DNA of 6,639 bases from the NCBI GenBank assembly GCA_013203195.1, contig JABMQM010000166.1, positions 1-6,639 on the forward strand. Direction: 5' to 3'. Each line of letters begins with the position of its first letter. Within the stretch, counting starts at the first letter, position 1. This DNA comes from Desulfobacteraceae bacterium (GTDB lineage Bacteria > Desulfobacterota > Desulfobacteria > Desulfobacterales > UBA11574). The notes beneath the pieces are model-generated. The model did no database searches. It was given only the letters and a program-made list of their open reading frames with translations, and had not been told where the DNA came from. Below are positions 6,151-6,639 of this stretch, in pieces. The translations under genes were made by a program, and so were the position numbers.

Positions 6151-6522
6151 GTGATCCATCTGCAAGACTCGCACGATGAAGACGACAGGGAGTTCGAAAA
6201 ATTCCCCAAGCACTCTGTCACGGGTTCATGGGGCAGCAATGTGCTGGCCGGTAAAAAGCAGGTTTTTAGAAGGTCAGATCAAGAGGGACGCTACACAGAG
6301 GATATCATCGGACTTAGAGATGAAAGCATTGCCCTGCTGGAACTGGTTATGACCGACGGCAAGATACTGCGCCCACCCCCCTCTCTTCAGGCAATTCAGG
6401 CCAAATTCAAAAAGAGTTTTACCTTGCTGGATGACCGCTATAAATCGATTGAAGATCATAACGCCTACCCGGTTAAACTCAGCCGCCGCCTTGAAGAGCT
6501 CCAAATTACCAGTAATCAGTGA
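6151..6522 (+). pseudogene. pncB: 5'-truncated nicotinate phosphoribosyltransferase, C-terminal part only
   Basis: The frame is open from a TTG at 6088. The best start is the GTG at 6151, which has GAGGTGA (6140-6146) 4 nt upstream and gives 123 residues. The product resembles the C-terminal end of nicotinate phosphoribosyltransferase (NAD salvage, nicotinate to nicotinate mononucleotide). Similar segments are AGKKQVFRR (33-41), GRYTEDIIGLRDE (46-58), LLELVMTDGK (62-71), PSLQAI (77-82) and the closing AYPVKLSRRLEEL (105-117). Full enzymes are roughly 400-490 residues, so the catalytic barrel and active-site residues are missing and this copy cannot be active. The last residues (ITSNQ) and the stop come from an intergenic repeat, so the 3' end has probably also been altered. 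It is transcribed away from the toxin-antitoxin pair. The family call is from memory of the motifs. A small unrelated hypothetical protein is the alternative. Confidence 0.6.
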
Positions 6523-6554
6523 ACAGTTACCAGTGAGAAGTAATCAGTGAATTA
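6505..6554. repeat. Interspersed short repeats, TTACCAGT and GTAATCAGTGA, two copies each
   Basis: TTACCAGT occurs at 6506-6513 and 6527-6534. GTAATCAGTGA occurs at 6512-6522 and 6540-6550. ATTAC-CA-GTAAT at 6505-6516 is also a small palindrome. The first copies supply the last codons and the stop of the pncB remnant. Such CAGT-rich intergenic repeats are common in some Desulfobacterota genomes as far as I recall. Their function is unknown. Confidence 0.7.
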
Positions 6555-6605
6555 ATTATTAACCATTCTTTCCTGAACCTCTGAGTCCATAACCTCCCAA
6601 CCCCC

Positions 6606-6639
6606 GAACCCTGACCCCTGAACCCTGACCCCCGAACCC
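6606..6639. repeat. 14-bp GC-rich tandem repeat running off the right edge
   Basis: The unit GAACCCTGACCCCY is present at 6606-6619 and 6620-6633, and a third copy is cut by the window end (6634-6639). A degenerate version (TGAACCTCTGAGTCC) is visible at about 6573-6587, so the array decays leftward. Its full length lies outside the window. Confidence 0.8.

Noticed and set aside
6274..6504. Minus-strand frame of 76 codons opposite the pncB-like remnant
   Set aside because: The plus-strand frame shows family-like motifs, while this one has none and no good start signal.
6505..6639. CRISPR array in the right-hand repeats
   Set aside because: The units are 8-14 bp, directly tandem or irregularly spaced, with no unique spacers of constant length.

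Overview
The window looks like a piece of a bacterial chromosome or metagenomic contig from a Gram-negative bacterium. A periplasmic zinc-binding protein with a Sec signal and a two-halved RND/MMPL exporter fit a diderm envelope. The protein style and the many short GC-rich intergenic repeats remind me of Desulfobacterota (sulfate-reducing 'deltaproteobacteria'), but this is an impression and not a proven assignment. No rRNA, tRNA, CRISPR array, transposase or integrase was seen.

Layout from left to right: (1) 1-130 is non-coding, with a short imperfect tandem repeat. (2) 131-5302, minus strand, holds a tight four-gene unit read right to left: znuA-like zinc-binding protein, znuC-like ATPase, znuB-like permease, then an 869-residue RND/MMPL-family exporter. 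The first two genes share a 4-bp GTGA overlap, the ATPase overlaps the permease start, and the exporter follows the permease after 21 bp with its own strong ribosome-binding site. (3) 5303-5449 is a short gap containing a 41-codon open frame without a good start, possibly a gene remnant. (4) 5450-6039, minus strand, is a visibly AT-rich toxin-antitoxin pair: a RelE/ParE-like toxin first, then an antitoxin with an excisionase/MerR-type helix-turn-helix. A consensus-like promoter and a palindromic operator lie directly upstream. (5) 6151-6522, plus strand, is a reading frame resembling only the C-terminal quarter of nicotinate phosphoribosyltransferase, so probably a 5'-truncated pncB remnant. 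(6) 6505-6639 holds two kinds of short repeats that run off the right edge.

How they work together: ZnuA captures Zn(II) (possibly Mn(II)) in the periplasm and delivers it to the ZnuB channel powered by ZnuC. The co-directional RND exporter is probably on the same transcript, but its substrate is unknown. The toxin-antitoxin module lies between two apparent gene remnants and looks like an acquired insertion in a scarred region. I see no clearly new system. The most interesting points are the exporter attached to the zinc-uptake operon, the toxin's nearly leaderless transcript with an operator across its promoter, and the truncated pncB.
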